From NCBI GenBank assembly GCA_965196985.1, contig CBDALO010000171.1, positions 14,369 through 78,368 on the forward strand: a stretch of DNA of 64,000 nt. The letters are read 5' to 3'. The position numbers and the translations under genes were made by a program. Under the pieces are notes generated by a model. That model was not told where the DNA came from, did no database searches, and was given only the letters and a program-made list of their open reading frames with translations. The stretch is from 2-12-FULL-35-23 sp965196985 (GTDB lineage Bacteria; Pseudomonadota; Gammaproteobacteria; UBA12402). Below, one piece after another: positions 62,689-64,000 of the stretch; positions within the stretch are counted from its first letter, which is position 1, and each line of letters starts with the position of its first letter.

Positions 62689-64000
62689 GTTTGTTTAAGG
62701 CTGACAATAAGTTCTGGGGCAGTAGTTTGTTCCATTGCCTCAACACTATTATTGATCAAGTTTGATATCATGCGTTCAAAATCAAAAGAAACTAATCTTA
62801 CAAAACTGGCAAGGCAATTCTCATCAATATTAAGAACAAAATTAATTTTACTGTTTTTATATTGACAAGTTTTTTCAAGGAAACCCGTTTCTAATAAAAC
62901 AGCAAGAGGCTCTAGAGCTTGGTTAATACTTTTTCAGTGTTTGCATCAAGTTCTCGATAAATATAGCGCTTATATGAGCTTAGGAAGTTATTACAGATAT
63001 TTTCAATTCGGTAAATAGAGTTACTAATAATAGTTCTTTTATCACTCTCTATATTAGGTAACTCACTAAATAAAAGTTCTAAGGTGATTAGCGGCGAACG
63101 AATATCATGGGCAAAATAGGTGGCCAGGTTTGAAAACATGTGTTCAGCTTCAATGTTGCGCAATAAGGCTTTTCGTCCTTGCAGTAGCACTTTTTCGAGT
63201 TGGTTGAACTCTTCAATAGGTGACTCGCGTCTTGCTAGTAAAGGCTCTGATAGTTTTTTATCGGCAATAACCTTTATAAGCTTATTAATCCCTAGAAAAG
63301 AACGGTTGATGACCTTTGCTAATATTGAAGAAAAGATCATTGATAAGGTTGCAAAAACAATTAATAACGAGGGAATTAATATAAAGTTCTCATAACTGGC
63401 GAAGAAAGGAATTGATGGTAGAAAAATTTCCAAGATAATAAAAAGAATTAATGACAAGGCTGTCATAGTAAAACCAAATAAAACCATTTGAGCTTGAAAG
63501 CTATTAAAGCGAACAAAGTGATCACGAAGGTTAAACTGCTTAACTTTACGATAAATTAGCCATAACCCTACTAGATAAACAAGAATCGAAACAACTAAAA
63601 TTGCGTGATAAGTTATTGTGTGCATGTTGCTGTAGTACCAGTGCCTTGGCAAATAGACCATATCTGCACTCATGGCAAGTAAGGCACTCATATAGATGCA
63701 ATACAGCTTTCCAATGCGTAACATACAAACACTAAATAGCAATACACCGATCAAAATTAACTGCTCCATCATGGAGATGAATTCCATAATACTAAGAACA
63801 GTATTGCTGCGTGACCAAGGAAACATAAGAGAATAGGCAAGTACTATTAGTACTATCATAAGCAGTAAAGGAATGGCGCTAAGAAAAACTCTTGACATGC
63901 GCCAGGTAACCAAGTTGCAAATATTCAACACTTTTGAGTAGGCATAAATAATGGTACCAAAGGATAAGTAATCAATAACTATTTCAAAGTAGCGCCCTTC
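62689..64000 (-). pseudogene. Membrane histidine kinase, N-terminal part, frameshifted and cut by IS66
   Basis: The frame runs in from beyond the window end (EGRYFEIVIDYLSFGTIIY). Six or seven transmembrane helices span about 63370-63960, then a HAMP-like linker and a HisKA dimerisation helix with phosphoacceptor His in TYFAHDIRSPLITLE. At 62931 a run of five A (GAAAAAG) shifts the frame and gives a stop after VLTKL; one extra A would restore EKSINQALEPLAVLLE. The downstream part has the N box MISNLINNSVEAMEQ and then meets IS66. The G boxes are at 54706-54980. Two independent lesions, so non-functional. Confidence 0.88.

Overview
The window is an AT-rich chromosomal segment of a gammaproteobacterium, probably a host-associated or intracellular lineage (Legionellales-like). 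That placement is an inference from the gene set (prfB-lysS, recJ, aceE-aceF-lpd, ffh next to corC, phhA-phhB), the heavy load of insertion sequences (IS), the many broken genes and the small Ser/Pro-rich orphan proteins. No rRNA gene, tRNA gene or CRISPR array was recognised.

Layout. 1-5.3 kb: an IS256-family element carrying a nested ISKra4-family element, then a Bcr/CflA-type MFS transporter gene that lost its 5' end and is interrupted by a second IS256 copy. 5.7-14.8 kb: a mostly intact metabolic stretch with a LysR regulator, two tandem paralogous membrane proteins, a POT-type transporter, a secreted Ntn-type amide hydrolase, the phhA-phhB-pyrD operon, a frameshifted orphan gene and a CBS-pair protein. 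14.8-26.7 kb: a third IS256 copy, orphan genes, lysS, prfB (with the RF2 programmed frameshift), a divergent IS66-like element, prfC and rimI. 26.8-30.8 kb: adhE split by an IS110/IS1111-type element. 31.4-40.9 kb: the pyruvate dehydrogenase operon aceE-aceF-(TraT-like lipoprotein)-lpd, then the coupled pair recJ-murF. 41.2-49.2 kb: a second ISKra4 copy, a small membrane protein, an alanine-type aminotransferase broken by one stop codon, a Mth938-like protein, a CorC/HlyC protein, a DDE integrase-type IS and ffh. 49.5-64 kb: a two-component locus (tandem-REC response regulator and membrane histidine kinase) taken apart by nested IS elements: IS91 holding IS256 holding IS256, and IS66 holding IS256 holding two ISKra4 copies.

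Most IS boundaries can be read directly because 8-bp (IS256, ISKra4) or 9-bp (MITE) target duplications are still visible, so the order of insertion can be reconstructed.

Between genes there is a second layer of repeats. Family B is a 9-bp-stem hairpin built on CCCTCCTTA-GAA-TAAGGAGGG. Family C is a double hairpin (CTCGC/GCGAG and CCCCCTTT/AAAGGGGG). Family D is a roughly 130-160 bp fold-back starting GTAGGTCGG. Family A is a roughly 160-bp MITE with ends GGCGTTGTTGCATAAA. All four MITE copies sit inside or at the edge of a B or C repeat, two with recognisable 9-bp duplications, so the B/C repeats look like landing pads for mobile DNA. This repeat system, and a four-hairpin fold-back at 44.75-45.0 kb, are the least explained parts of the window.
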